Shown here: piece by piece, positions 43,126-52,653 of the stretch
Layout of the letters: each line of letters opens with the position of its first letter
Numbering within the stretch: the first letter of the stretch is position 1
Assembly: GCF_023016805.1 (NCBI RefSeq)
Contig: NZ_JALKCH010000002.1
Coordinates: 372,001-436,000, forward strand
Origin: Ancylobacter crimeensis
Lineage (GTDB): Bacteria > Pseudomonadota > Alphaproteobacteria > Rhizobiales > Xanthobacteraceae
Length of the DNA: 64,000 bases
Direction: 5' to 3'
The notes under the pieces: generated by a model
Told to the model about the DNA's origin: nothing
The model's database searches: none
Seen by the model: the letters and a program-made list of their open reading frames with translations, nothing else
Program-made: the position numbers and the translations under genes

Positions 43126-44346
43126 ATGCCGTCATCCGCCGCCGTGCCGTCCTCGCCCTTCGTGCAGCAGTCCCCGCTGCTCGACCACGTGCGGCCCGCC
43201 GCGCTCGCCCTGCCGGAAAGCGGCATCGTCGAGGTGATGAACTACGGGCGCGAACGGCCCGGCATGATCCCGCTCTGGGCAGGTGAGGGCGACCTGCCGA
43301 CGCCGTCCTTCATCGCCGAGGCGGCGACCCGCTCGCTCGCCGCTGGCGAGACCTTCTACACCTGGCAGCGCGGCATCCCGGAGCTGCGCGCGGCGATCGC
43401 CCGCTACATGGCGGGGCTCTACGGCCTGCCGGACGACCCGGAGCGCTATTTCGTCACCGGTTCGGGCATGCAATCCATCCAGATCGCGCTGCAGCTCACG
43501 GTTTCCGCCGGCGACGAGGTCATCATCCCCGCCCCCGCCTGGCCAAATGCGGCGGCGGCGGCGGAGGTGGCGGGCGCGCGTCCGGTCTTCGTGCCCTTCG
43601 CCTTCGACGAGACGGCCGGCTTCTCGCTCGATCTCGGCCGGCTGGAGGATGCCGTCACCCCGCGCACGCGGGCGATCTTCATCAACACGCCGGCCAACCC
43701 GACCGGCTTCGTCGCCGACCGGGCGACGCTGGAAGGCGTGCTCGACATCGCCCGCCGGCACGGCCTGTGGATCATCGCCGACGAGATCTATGGCCGCTTC
43801 TTCTACGCGGCGGGCGAGGGCGGGCGGGCGCCATCGTTCCACGACGTGATGGAGCCCGAGGACCGCATCCTGTTCGTGCAGACCTTCTCCAAGAACTGGG
43901 CGATGACCGGCTGGCGCATGGGCTGGCTGGAGGCGCATCCCTCGCTCGGCCCGGTGATCGAGAACCTCATCCAGTACGCCACCTCCGGCGTCGCCGCCTT
44001 CATGCAGCGCGCCGGCGTTGCCGCCCTGGAGCGCGGCGAGGGCTTCGTCGCCCACCAGATCGAACGGGCCCGACGCGGGCGCGACATCGTGGCCGACGCC
44101 GTTCTCGCCACCGGGCGGGTGCGTGCGGTGAAGCCGCCGGGTGCGTTCTACCTGTTCTTCGGTGTGGAGGGCGAGACCGACATGCGCTCGCTCGCTTTGC
44201 GCCTGATCGACGAGGCCAATATCGGCCTCGCCCCCGGCACGGCCTTCGGCCTCTACGGCGAACGCTTCATCCGCATGTGCTTCGCCCGCGGCGAGGTGCA
44301 GCTCACCGAAGCGACCGAGCGGCTGGTGACGTGGCTGGTGAGGTGA
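43126..44346 (+). CDS. Class I/II pyridoxal-phosphate aminotransferase
   Basis: The 406-residue enzyme is a fold-type I aminotransferase of the aspartate aminotransferase group. The phosphate-binding loop lies in VTGSGMQSIQIALQL, NTPANPTGFV supplies the Asn/Pro motif, IIADEIYGRFFY the Asp and Tyr, and the Schiff-base lysine is in FVQTFSKNWAMTGWRMGW. The C-terminal Arg lies in ERFIRMCFARG. The amino donor is unknown. ATG 43126 was preferred to an upstream ATG at 43075, since the latter lies without a ribosome site. Confidence 0.9.
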   Translation: MPSSAAVPSSPFVQQSPLLDHVRPAALALPESGIVEVMNYGRERPGMIPLWAGEGDLPTPSFIAEAATRSLAAGETFYTWQRGIPELRAAIARYMAGLYGLPDDPERYFVTGSGMQSIQIALQLTVSAGDEVIIPAPAWPNAAAAAEVAGARPVFVPFAFDETAGFSLDLGRLEDAVTPRTRAIFINTPANPTGFVADRATLEGVLDIARRHGLWIIADEIYGRFFYAAGEGGRAPSFHDVMEPEDRILFVQTFSKNWAMTGWRMGWLEAHPSLGPVIENLIQYATSGVAAFMQRAGVAALERGEGFVAHQIERARRGRDIVADAVLATGRVRAVKPPGAFYLFFGVEGETDMRSLALRLIDEANIGLAPGTAFGLYGERFIRMCFARGEVQLTEATERLVTWLVR

Positions 44347-44355
44347 GGGCGAGAC

Positions 44356-45135
44356 TCAGGCGGAGCGCTCGCTCGCAGGATTGGCGATGATGTCGTAGGT
44401 GAAATGGGCCTCAAGCTCCGCCGCCCGGCCACCGAGGAAAGAGCAGGCGCCCGGCAGCGCCATGTCCGGGAAGCGCCGGGCCAGATGCCTCAGCCCGCGC
44501 CAGTAGCGCTCCGTGACCTTGCCGTGCGAGTAATGCTGGAATGCGAGAGGAAGAACGAAGACCGGCAGGCCGCAGCTTTCCTGCGCGCTCATCGACAGCG
44601 CCTCGGCGTAGAGGTCGAAGGTCAGTTCCTCGTCGAAGCGCAGGCCCGGATGGTTCCTCAGCACGCTAGTGTGGAGGAGAATGCTCTGGCAGTCGAGCGT
44701 ATCGACCCAGACCGGGGCGGAAATCGGCAGTCCGACCTGTATCCCCCCGGTGCCGTCCTTCCGGCTGCAGCAGTGCTCGCCATGGCCGATCGGCAGATGC
44801 CCCTGCATCTTCACGCCGAACGTGCCGTAGATCGCCTCCCGCCGGAGTCCCGCGGTCTTGAAGACGGGCCCCTGCACCTCGAAATCCTCATGGACGAAGA
44901 ACAGCCAAGCATCCTCGTCGAGATGGCGGCGGATGATCTCGTTGTAGAGCGTCGACAGGCCGGCCTTGCGGACGCGGTTGTCGATCAGTTCGACCTGATA
45001 GCCGTGCCAGCGTTCGTTTCGCGTGAAGAAACGGGTGGCCATCTCCTCGTTCACGAAGGGCACGAAGACGCGCAGCCCGTCGCCGTCGCGTTCGCCGGCG
45101 TCCGCCGTTGCCATGTCGATGGGAACCTTGCTCAT
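44356..45135 (-). CDS. Glycosyltransferase-like protein (GT2-like fold)
   Basis: The 259-residue product resembles the GT-A-like family 2_5 (PF13712 type): RVFVPFVNEEMATRFF, LSTLYNEIIRRHLDEDAWLF, then FVHEDFEVQGP, where HED takes the place of the DxD-type motif. A C-terminal region has HYSHGKVTERYWRG. It probably transfers or recognises sugars in a surface polysaccharide, judging by its neighbours. Its ATG overlaps the stop of the HAD gene by four bases. Catalytic activity cannot be shown from sequence. Confidence 0.65.
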   Translation of the reverse strand: MSKVPIDMATADAGERDGDGLRVFVPFVNEEMATRFFTRNERWHGYQVELIDNRVRKAGLSTLYNEIIRRHLDEDAWLFFVHEDFEVQGPVFKTAGLRREAIYGTFGVKMQGHLPIGHGEHCCSRKDGTGGIQVGLPISAPVWVDTLDCQSILLHTSVLRNHPGLRFDEELTFDLYAEALSMSAQESCGLPVFVLPLAFQHYSHGKVTERYWRGLRHLARRFPDMALPGACSFLGGRAAELEAHFTYDIIANPASERSA

Positions 45136-47186
45136 TTGGCTTTCCGGCGCTGGTAGCGGCGTAGCGCGAGCCAGTGGCCGATCTTCAGCGGATGAGCGCG
45201 CATCTCGTTCCGCCAGTCCAGTTTGTCGAGGTCTGGCCGCACCGCCAGCCGTCGCAGATGGGAGGGCGCGATGGCCTCATAGGCCCGTACCATCACGGTG
45301 GCGCGCAAGGTCGTCTGGCTGCTTTCGCCACCCGTCAGGGTGAGTTGGCCGCCTCGCCGCAAGGCGAGCGCCTCGACCGGAACCGAGCGGCTCCAGAAAG
45401 AGCCGATCGTGGCCCATTGGCTGTGGCCGACGCCCGGCGCATGGGGAATGTCGGCGAGCGCGGCGAATTCCCGCAGGGTCGGTGCGGCGGCGAGCTGGGA
45501 GAGGCTGTCGCGCAGCATGGTGCGCAGTTCATCGGCGCGCGGCAGCATCGCCCGGTCGCGGATGTCGCGCAGGAAGTCCAGCGCCCCGGCCTCGACCGTG
45601 GCGACGGCAAGGCCGCGCATGGTGTCGCCAGCGGAATTTTCCTCCTGCGCAGGGGCGATGGTTCCGTCAATCCGGCGCAGCCCGGTGAAAGCGGGGCGGG
45701 TATCGGAAAAGACGAGTTCGAGAATCTCCAGCGCGCTGGTCAGGATCTGCTCGACCGACGCGGGCTCGCCGCGGTCGAACAGGTAACCGCTCAGCCCCTT
45801 GCGGTGGTAGCCGCCGGACTGGATGCCGACGAAATAGGCCTTGAAATCCGGGGAGACGAGCCGGTCCAGCGCACGGAAGCTGGTGAGCCCCCAGCCGACA
45901 TCGACGATGGCCGTCTTCGCCGGATCCGGGCCGACCCACCCATCGAGATAGTCGGTCAGCAGCGTGCGCTCGGCGGCGGCGGCTGTCGCGAGGGGCTCAT
46001 GGAAATGCGCCTTGAAAGCGGTCATCGACATGGGGCTGTCGAGGAGCGGATGACCGGCAATGGCGGCAGCGTCGAGCCCCAGCCAAGTCCAGAAGGCACG
46101 CGGGGTCGCCTCGCCGGGCAGGCCATCGAAGATGACGCGGTCAACCAGCGCCGGGTCGTCCTTGAGCAGAGGGAAGACCACGAGCCGGCGGGAAAACGGC
46201 ATGACCGCATAGGGCGGCACGTCGAGCTCGAGAATATCGAGCGCCTTCGCGACGATATAGCCGTCGCGCGCCAGCAGGGTCAGTCGCTCGACACCATCGC
46301 GTGCCGCCATCTCGGCAATGTAGCGACAGAAACCGAGCAGCAGCGGCCCGGCCGCCGCATAGCCGAACAGATAGAGGTCCGGCACGCCCGGCGCGAGATG
46401 AGGCATGCGGGCGGCGATCTGACCATCCACCAGCGAATCGGCGAGCGACCCCTCGCGCCTGTTGAGATCGCAGAACGGGGCGCCCGCCTCGCGGACGCAT
46501 TCCGTGCGCGAGCGCACATGCACCGCGGTGACGCCGCATTCGAGCGCGTGGCGCACGTCGGAGACCGGGTTATCGCCGAAATGCAGGATGTCGCCGGGGG
46601 CGACATTCTCCTCGCGGGCGACGAAGGGATAGATGCGGCGATTGAATTTTCCGAGCGCCGGGTCGCGATGGTCGGCGGAGGCATAGATGCGGTCCACCGC
46701 GATTCCGTTGGCGGCGAGCAGCGCGCCGATCTCGACCCCGGTCAGATACATGTCGCTGATCGCGATGATCCGCTTGCCGCGGGCGCGCGCATGCTCCACC
46801 AGCGCGACGACCGCCGGGTCGCGGTAGAGAAAGAGGCGCTCGGCGGCGAGCTCGTCCTGCGGGCCGACCGGTAGGCCGGGCAGCAGCTCGCGCAGCACGT
46901 CGTAGATCTCGACGAGCAGCACCTCCGGCGAATCGGCGGTGCCGAAGCGCCGGCGCGCCAGCCATTCCGCCTTCTCCCGTGACGCGGCGAAATCGGCGAT
47001 GCCATGCGCCTGCTCGATATGGCGGAACACGTCGACCGGCCGCGACAGGCGGCGGGCCAAAAGGGTGTCGAACACATCGAAGGAAATGACCGCGTGCCGA
47101 TCGATCAGCGCCTCGACGGACGCGGTCATGCGACCCGTCCGGTGGGCCAGATCGTTCGACGCTCGATCGTTCAGCGCAGGCGTCAT
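45132..47186 (-). CDS. HAD-superfamily hydrolase-like protein of polysaccharide loci (COG5610 type)
   Basis: The 684-residue protein has an N-terminal HAD phosphatase domain with all motifs: nucleophile Asp in ISFDVFDTLLAR (about 34-45), IIAISDMYLTG (about 140-150), a Lys in GKFNRRIYP and the metal Asp in FGDNPVSDVRHAL. A larger uncharacterised C-terminal part (250-684) follows, as in COG5610 proteins linked to O-antigen and capsule genes. The substrate is unknown. It is co-translated with the glycosyltransferase-like gene and divergent from the RgpF-like gene. Confidence 0.8.
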   Translation of the reverse strand: MTPALNDRASNDLAHRTGRMTASVEALIDRHAVISFDVFDTLLARRLSRPVDVFRHIEQAHGIADFAASREKAEWLARRRFGTADSPEVLLVEIYDVLRELLPGLPVGPQDELAAERLFLYRDPAVVALVEHARARGKRIIAISDMYLTGVEIGALLAANGIAVDRIYASADHRDPALGKFNRRIYPFVAREENVAPGDILHFGDNPVSDVRHALECGVTAVHVRSRTECVREAGAPFCDLNRREGSLADSLVDGQIAARMPHLAPGVPDLYLFGYAAAGPLLLGFCRYIAEMAARDGVERLTLLARDGYIVAKALDILELDVPPYAVMPFSRRLVVFPLLKDDPALVDRVIFDGLPGEATPRAFWTWLGLDAAAIAGHPLLDSPMSMTAFKAHFHEPLATAAAAERTLLTDYLDGWVGPDPAKTAIVDVGWGLTSFRALDRLVSPDFKAYFVGIQSGGYHRKGLSGYLFDRGEPASVEQILTSALEILELVFSDTRPAFTGLRRIDGTIAPAQEENSAGDTMRGLAVATVEAGALDFLRDIRDRAMLPRADELRTMLRDSLSQLAAAPTLREFAALADIPHAPGVGHSQWATIGSFWSRSVPVEALALRRGGQLTLTGGESSQTTLRATVMVRAYEAIAPSHLRRLAVRPDLDKLDWRNEMRAHPLKIGHWLALRRYQRRKAK

Positions 47187-47584
47187 CGAATGTTCAACCT
47201 TCTGGAACCGTCACGGCTATAGGCTCTTCGCCATGGCAAGGGCTAGCGTCGGCGGGGCTTACTACCGGTTTCGGAGCGGAATATGTCGAGCCAGCGCGCC
47301 ATCGTCCATCCTGCCGCCGCCAACCGATGCAGCCACCTTCCGCAGCGGGGCCGGCGCCCGGTCGAGGTTGCGTTGTGGACGTGCGGCGAGGAGTTGCTAA
47401 TTATTCCGGAATTCCCTTCATATCCCGACAAACGCATAGCTATATGAGCCGGATATGGCGAAGTGCTCCCACATCCGGGAGATGCGTGCCGGAGCGTTGG
47501 ATGTCGGCGTATCGGATGATGGAAGGACAGCATCCCGAACAAGCCGGGCCGCGCGCCGCCGCGCGGGCGCGGCGCTAGCTGCTC
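47187..47584. other. Divergent intergenic region between HAD and RgpF-like genes
   Basis: About 398 bp without a supported gene. It must contain promoters for both surface-polysaccharide genes. It includes a relatively AT-rich segment around 47396-47445 (GAGTTGCTAATTATTCCGGA region), unusual for this window. No consensus could be assigned. Confidence 0.45.
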
Positions 47585-49819
47585 ATGGGCAAGGTCTTCA
47601 CGCTTCCCCCCAGGCGCCGCGCCGGCCGCGGGCTGGTGGCCCGGCTGGCCGCCATCGCGCTCTATCCGCGTTCCTCCGCTTTGCGCCGCTCCTTCCGCAA
47701 CAGCGCCTTCGCCGCACAGATCGACGCCGGGTGCGGCAAGGCGCTGTCGGATTTCCTTTTCCTGCACGCCGGCGCAGCCCTGATCGAGCGCATGGCCGGG
47801 CAGGACTGGCTGGGCGTATCCGCCCGGCACCGACTGGCGGGACTGGCGGAGCAGCGGCACGCGCGTTTCGTCGCACGTTATGGCGAACGACCCTTCGTCG
47901 CCCGACGCCGGCTCTACAGCGAGCAGGTGCGCCACCTGCCGATCGGCCCGGCCGCGGCGGCGGCGCCCGAGGGCGCGGGGCGGCTCTGCGTCGTGCTGCA
48001 TGCCTATTACCTTGATACCGCCGAGGCGATTCTCGGTAAGCTGCGCCATCTCGGCCGGCCCTTCGACCTTCTCGTCGCGACCCCGGCCCAACAGGTGGAT
48101 GCGGTGGCGGAACTGTGCCGCCGCCTGCTGCCCGGCGTGCCGGTGCAGATCGTGCCCGCGCGCAACCGTGGCCGCAATTTCGGGCCTATGCTGGTGGAGA
48201 TGGCGCAGGAGATCCTCGGCCACGACCTGTTGCTGCATCTCCACACCAAGCAGTCGCTGCGCACCGGGCGGGTGCAGGCGGCGTGGTGCAACCACATCCT
48301 CGACCATCTGGTCGGCTCGCCGGAGGTGGTTGCCACGATCCTCGGGGCCTTCGCACGCGAGCCGCGGCTGGGGCTGGTCGGCCCCTTCAGCTTTTCCGAC
48401 ATTCCCTATTGGTGCCATCACTGGATGTCGAACGCCGAGGCCGCGGAGCGGCTGTTCGCGCGTCTCGGCGTCGCCGATTATCCGCGCGACGGGCTGCTGG
48501 ACTTTCCCGCCGGCGGCATGTTCTGGGCTCGGGTGGAGGCGCTGCGCCCGCTTCTCGCGGCCGGCTGGGACTACGAGGATTTCGAGCCCGAGCCGCTGCC
48601 TGCCGACGGCACGCTGGCCCACGCGATCGAGCGTGGGGTGACGGTGGTCGCCAATGCGGGCGGCTATCTTTATGGCGAGACCGATCTCGAGACCCGCACC
48701 CTGCGGATCGGGGATTCGGAAAAGAACGTCACGGCCCATTTCGCCGCGACCGGGGACCAGATCCGCACGCTGTTCGAGCGTGCCGACAGCGTGTCTCTCG
48801 CCTTTGCCGGCGCGCTGTTCACGCCTCTGGCCGTGCATCCTCAGGATGTGCGCGCCGCATCGGCGTGGCTGGGAACGCGCGCGGCTGCCGGATCGCACGG
48901 CGAGGCGCTGGAACATGATCTCGCGGCAGGAGTGCTCAAGCCGCGAGAGGCGGTGCTGGCGCTGGTGCGTGGCCTTGCCGCGCAGGGCAAGCACCTGCTC
49001 ATCGTGAATGACAGCGGTCGCGACGATGCCTTCGTCCGCGCGATGCTGGAGCGCCAAGGGTTGGACGGCGTGTTTGCGCAAACGCTGCTGCCCACACCCG
49101 ATGGCCTCGTCCGGCCGGACGGCACGCTCTGGCAGCCGGTTGGAGAGGGGGTGAAGGGGCGCTACCGCCATGTTCATGTCGGCGCTGATCCGCGCACCGA
49201 TCTGCAGTATGCTGCGAACCTCGGCTTCCAGCCCATGCCGGCGGTCGATGTGGCGACGCTGGCCGATCTGCGCGGCGCATTGCTGCCGGCGGCCTGGCGC
49301 AGCCGCTCCCACGACTGGGTGGACGGCGTATTGCTGGGGCCGTTGGTTGCCCGTATCGGCAATGATCCGTTCGGGCCGTCGCCGGCGTCGGCCTTCCGGT
49401 TCACGAATGCGCGGGAATTCGGCTATTGCACGCTCGGGCCGGCGCTGGCCGTTCTGGTGACGGCGCCGGGCACCTTCGCCGATCTTCCCGGCATGCGGCG
49501 TCTGCGTCACCGCGTCGAGGAGAGCGATCCCGCCGTCCCGCCCGTCGAGGGCGAGGCGGTGGCGGAGATCGGGGGCTCGCTCGACCGGCTGCTGCGCCTC
49601 GTGCTCGACCCGAAGGATGAAGACGGCGTGCTCGCCGCGCTGCGCGAAGGCGCGCAAGACTATGTGCTGGACCTCGTTGCTGCCTATGGCGCGCCGATCC
49701 TCGCCGCTCCGTTCGACCGCAACCTCGCCTTCGCTACCGGCCGTCATTGGCTCACCGGCCGATGGGAGATACCGGGCGAGATAAGGGATCTGCTGGAGCC
49801 GGAGCGCATGCCTCCATAG
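47585..49819 (+). CDS. RgpF-like glycosyltransferase fused to a degenerate HAD domain
   Basis: The 744-residue protein has a rhamnan-synthesis RgpF-type domain (about 130-370): VVLHAYYLDTAEAILGKL, VPARNRGRNFGPMLVEMA, LLLHLHTKQSLRTGRVQAAW, then FPAGGMFWARVEAL. The C-terminal part (about 400-560) follows the pattern of the neighbouring HAD protein, but the nucleophile loop reads SLAFAGALFTPLAVHPQDV, without either catalytic Asp. Downstream, LLIVNDSGRDD and HVGADPRTDLQYA match HAD motifs II and IV. It likely builds a surface polysaccharide; the HAD part is probably structural. Confidence 0.8.
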   Translation: MGKVFTLPPRRRAGRGLVARLAAIALYPRSSALRRSFRNSAFAAQIDAGCGKALSDFLFLHAGAALIERMAGQDWLGVSARHRLAGLAEQRHARFVARYGERPFVARRRLYSEQVRHLPIGPAAAAAPEGAGRLCVVLHAYYLDTAEAILGKLRHLGRPFDLLVATPAQQVDAVAELCRRLLPGVPVQIVPARNRGRNFGPMLVEMAQEILGHDLLLHLHTKQSLRTGRVQAAWCNHILDHLVGSPEVVATILGAFAREPRLGLVGPFSFSDIPYWCHHWMSNAEAAERLFARLGVADYPRDGLLDFPAGGMFWARVEALRPLLAAGWDYEDFEPEPLPADGTLAHAIERGVTVVANAGGYLYGETDLETRTLRIGDSEKNVTAHFAATGDQIRTLFERADSVSLAFAGALFTPLAVHPQDVRAASAWLGTRAAAGSHGEALEHDLAAGVLKPREAVLALVRGLAAQGKHLLIVNDSGRDDAFVRAMLERQGLDGVFAQTLLPTPDGLVRPDGTLWQPVGEGVKGRYRHVHVGADPRTDLQYAANLGFQPMPAVDVATLADLRGALLPAAWRSRSHDWVDGVLLGPLVARIGNDPFGPSPASAFRFTNAREFGYCTLGPALAVLVTAPGTFADLPGMRRLRHRVEESDPAVPPVEGEAVAEIGGSLDRLLRLVLDPKDEDGVLAALREGAQDYVLDLVAAYGAPILAAPFDRNLAFATGRHWLTGRWEIPGEIRDLLEPERMPP

Positions 49820-49921
49820 GCGAGGGGCCATGCGGCACGCCATGCCCAGTCGACCGGAATGAGGTCGGCCGCCTTGACCTCACTCCTGCTTCGGGCCATG
49901 GACCGCGCATCCGAGGTGCCC

Positions 49922-51037
49922 ATGGCCAGTCTGCCGAAGCCGCCCTTTCATCGCCTTTCCCGAGAAACCCTCTCCCGCCTGTTCGTGACCCTCGCCATTG
50001 CCGCAGCGGGCGGAACGCTGTTCGCGTGGATCGGCATGCCGGCGGGCTGGCTTTCCGGGGCGCTGGTCGCCACAGCCGTCGCCGCGCTGGGTGGACTGCC
50101 GGTCGGCATTCCGTCGCTGGTGCGGCAGGCGACCTTCATCGTGCTCGGCACCTCGATGGGCTCGGCGATCTCGCCCGACACGCTGCGCGGCATCACCTCA
50201 TGGCCGGTGACGATGCTGGTGCTGCTGGCCTCCGTGCCGGTGATGATGGCGGCGGTGGTGTTCTATCTGGTGCGGATCGCGGGGTGGGACCGGCGCAGCG
50301 CCTTCTTCGCCGCCGCGCCCGGCGCGCTGTCCGCGGTGCTGGTGATGGCCGAGACCAGCGGAGCCGACACGCGGCGGGTGGTGTTCGGCCAGTCGTTGCG
50401 GCTGTTCGTCCTCGTGGCGCTGCTGCCGGCGGCCCTCGGCGGCCTCGGTCACCAGCCGGCGGGCACGCTGCCGATCACCGAGGTGGTGCCGGACCTCGTG
50501 AGCCTTCTCGCCTCGCTCGGCGTCGGTATCGCGGGAGCACTCATCGCCGAGCGGGCGCGCTTTCCCGGCGGAGCGATGGTGGGAGCGATGCTGGCGAGCG
50601 GTCTGGTGCATGGCGCGGGGCTGCTCTCCGGCCGGCTGCCCGATGCGTTCCTCATCGTCGGCTTCGTGATTCTCGGCGCCAATACCGGCAGCCGCTTCGC
50701 CGGCACCCGCATGGAGACGCTGCGGCGTTTTCTGGTCGACGCGCTGGCGGCGCTCGCCATCGCGACCGCGATCTCGGTCGGCTTCGCCGTGCTGGGCGCC
50801 TTCCTCGCCGAGGAGCCGCTGGTGAAGGTGCTGGTGGCCTATGTGCCGGGCGCGCTGGAGGCGATGACGATCATGGCCTTCGTGCTGGGCATCGACCCGG
50901 CCTTCGTCGCCGCCCACCATCTCGCCCGCTTCGTCGGCCTGTCGCTCGCCATCCCGCTGGTTGTGCGGCTGTTCTTCGGCCCTGCGGTGGTGCCCTCGGA
51001 GAATGTCGATCCCGATCCGGGCGAGGCGAAGGATTGA
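49922..51037 (+). CDS. AbrB-family inner-membrane protein
   Basis: The 371-residue protein has about ten membrane helices and a duplicated core with motifs WLSGALVATAVAALGGLP and FPGGAMVGAMLASGLVH, each near GMPAGWL or LVHGAGLL. This matches the AbrB/ammonia-monooxygenase-like membrane family (PF05145), of unknown and possibly transport function. The regulator-like name in databases is misleading because no DNA-binding domain is seen. In-frame starts at 49859 and 49898 are alternatives. Confidence 0.85.
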   Translation: MASLPKPPFHRLSRETLSRLFVTLAIAAAGGTLFAWIGMPAGWLSGALVATAVAALGGLPVGIPSLVRQATFIVLGTSMGSAISPDTLRGITSWPVTMLVLLASVPVMMAAVVFYLVRIAGWDRRSAFFAAAPGALSAVLVMAETSGADTRRVVFGQSLRLFVLVALLPAALGGLGHQPAGTLPITEVVPDLVSLLASLGVGIAGALIAERARFPGGAMVGAMLASGLVHGAGLLSGRLPDAFLIVGFVILGANTGSRFAGTRMETLRRFLVDALAALAIATAISVGFAVLGAFLAEEPLVKVLVAYVPGALEAMTIMAFVLGIDPAFVAAHHLARFVGLSLAIPLVVRLFFGPAVVPSENVDPDPGEAKD

Positions 51038-51112
51038 CGGACGCGTGCGTCGCCATCCGCAAGAGAGCGCAGGCCGGGTTGGTGGGAAGGGATGTCGTCC
51101 GGGCGGCGCGCG

Positions 51113-51142
51113 ATCCCGGATCGGCCTTGGGCCGTCCGGGAT
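51113..51142. repeat. REP-like hairpin between convergent genes
   Basis: ATCCCGGA and TCCGGGAT arms enclose a second stem CGGCC/GGCCG, giving one near-perfect 28-base hairpin. It sits between the stops of the AbrB-like gene and hemA and could serve as terminator. The arms match the hairpin after ecfG. Confidence 0.65.
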
Positions 51143-51165
51143 GACGAGAGGGAACGAGGCGCGCC

Positions 51166-52392
51166 CTATTCCGCCGCCTCGGCGCGGGTGACGAAGGCGA
51201 GGCCGAGCCGGGTCCACACATCCACCAGCGCGTCGGCGAGCCGGGCCACCAGCGCGTCGTCGTGGAACGGGCCGGGCGTGATGCGCAGGCGCTCGGTGCC
51301 GCGCGGCACGGTGGGATAGTTGATCGGTTGGATGTAGATGCCGTGCTCGTTCAGCAGCAGGTCGCTTGCCGCCTTGCAGAGCGTCGCATCGCCCACCATG
51401 ACCGGCACGATATGGGTGTCGGTCACCATCTGCGGCAGGCCGGCGGCGTCCAGCGCGGCCTTCACCTTGGCGACCTGCGCATGCTGGCGGGTGCGCTCGC
51501 CGGCGGAGGCCTTCAGATGGCGCACCGAAGCGGCCGCGGCGGCGGCCACCGCCGGAGGCAGCGCGGTGGTGAAGATGAAGCCCGGCGCATAGGAGCGTAC
51601 CGCGTCCATCACCGCCGCCTTGCCGGTGATGTAGCCGCCGACCACGCCGAACGCCTTGCCCAGCGTGCCCTCGATCACGTCAACCCGGTGCATCACCCCG
51701 TCGCGCTCGGCGATGCCGCCGCCGCGCGGGCCATACATGCCGACTGCGTGGACCTCGTCGAGATAGGTCATGGCGTCGTATTTTTTCGCAAGGTCGCAGA
51801 TCGCGCCGATCGGCGCGACATCGCCGTCCATCGAATAGACGCTCTCGAACACGATCAGCTTCGGCCTGTCGCCGGCGGCCTTCAGCAGCTCTTCCAGATG
51901 GGCGAGGTCGTTGTGGCGGAACACCTGCTTGTCGCGGCCGGCCTGCCTCACGCCCTCGATCATCGAATTGTGGTTGAGCGCGTCCGACAGCACGAGGCAA
52001 TCGGGAATCAGCCGCGCCAGCGTCGAGATGCCGGTCTGGTTGGACACGTAGCCGGAGGTGAAGACGAGGCCGGCCTCCTTGCCGTGCAGGTCGGCGAGCT
52101 CGCGCTCCAGCTCGACCACGGCGTGGGAGTTGCCGGAAATGTTGCGGGTGCCGCCCGCCCCGGCGCCGGCCTTGCGCGCGGTCGCGCACATCGCCTCGAC
52201 GACGGCCTCGTGGCAGCCCATGCCGAGATAGTCGTTCGAGCACCAGATGACGATGTCGCGCGGGCCGTCCGGTGTGTGCCACACGGCGTGGGGAAAGCGG
52301 TCGGCGGCGCGTTCGATCTCGGCGAAGGTGCGGTAGCGGCGTTCACGACGCAGCGTGTCGACGGCGTCCTCGAAAAAGCGTTGATAGCTCAT
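51166..52392 (-). CDS. hemA: 5-aminolevulinate synthase
   Basis: The 408-residue PLP enzyme condenses glycine and succinyl-CoA to 5-aminolevulinate, the first tetrapyrrole step in alphaproteobacteria. It starts [20 protein letters not shown]. Motifs include [45 protein letters not shown] and the Schiff-base lysine in [17 protein letters not shown]. The ATG at 52392 matches the family start; the longer open frame upstream is unsupported. It lies downstream of the His-rich gene, 261 bp away, in the same direction. No clear FNR/FixK site is visible. Confidence 0.97.
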   Translation of the reverse strand: MSYQRFFEDAVDTLRRERRYRTFAEIERAADRFPHAVWHTPDGPRDIVIWCSNDYLGMGCHEAVVEAMCATARKAGAGAGGTRNISGNSHAVVELERELADLHGKEAGLVFTSGYVSNQTGISTLARLIPDCLVLSDALNHNSMIEGVRQAGRDKQVFRHNDLAHLEELLKAAGDRPKLIVFESVYSMDGDVAPIGAICDLAKKYDAMTYLDEVHAVGMYGPRGGGIAERDGVMHRVDVIEGTLGKAFGVVGGYITGKAAVMDAVRSYAPGFIFTTALPPAVAAAAAASVRHLKASAGERTRQHAQVAKVKAALDAAGLPQMVTDTHIVPVMVGDATLCKAASDLLLNEHGIYIQPINYPTVPRGTERLRITPGPFHDDALVARLADALVDVWTRLGLAFVTRAEAAE

Positions 52393-52653
52393 GGCGCATC
52401 CTGGTCGCCCGCGGGCGAAGGCTGGCGGGAGGCGTGAAAGGGTTGTTTTCGGGCCACCTTGAACTTTGGAGACGTTCCGATCAAGGCGCGGAGCCGCAGC
52501 CCGGACCTGCGGGGCGCGATGATGCTGGGCATGGGCAGGCTGCGCCAATTCGTTAGCGCGCAAGGGGTTGCGCGTTCAATTGGTCATCTCGTCCATGGGT
52601 GGCCCGGCGCGCGGCGCGGCGATCGGGCGCGCCGGGGGCATTGCCGTGCCGGC

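Noticed and set aside
47243-49843. 866-codon open frame on the minus strand
   Set aside because: It overlaps the RgpF-like gene, which has recognisable motifs. The minus frame has none.
52393-52480. FNR/FixK box upstream of hemA
   Set aside because: TTGATC and TTCAAG half-sites occur but not with the TTGAT-N4-ATCAA spacing.
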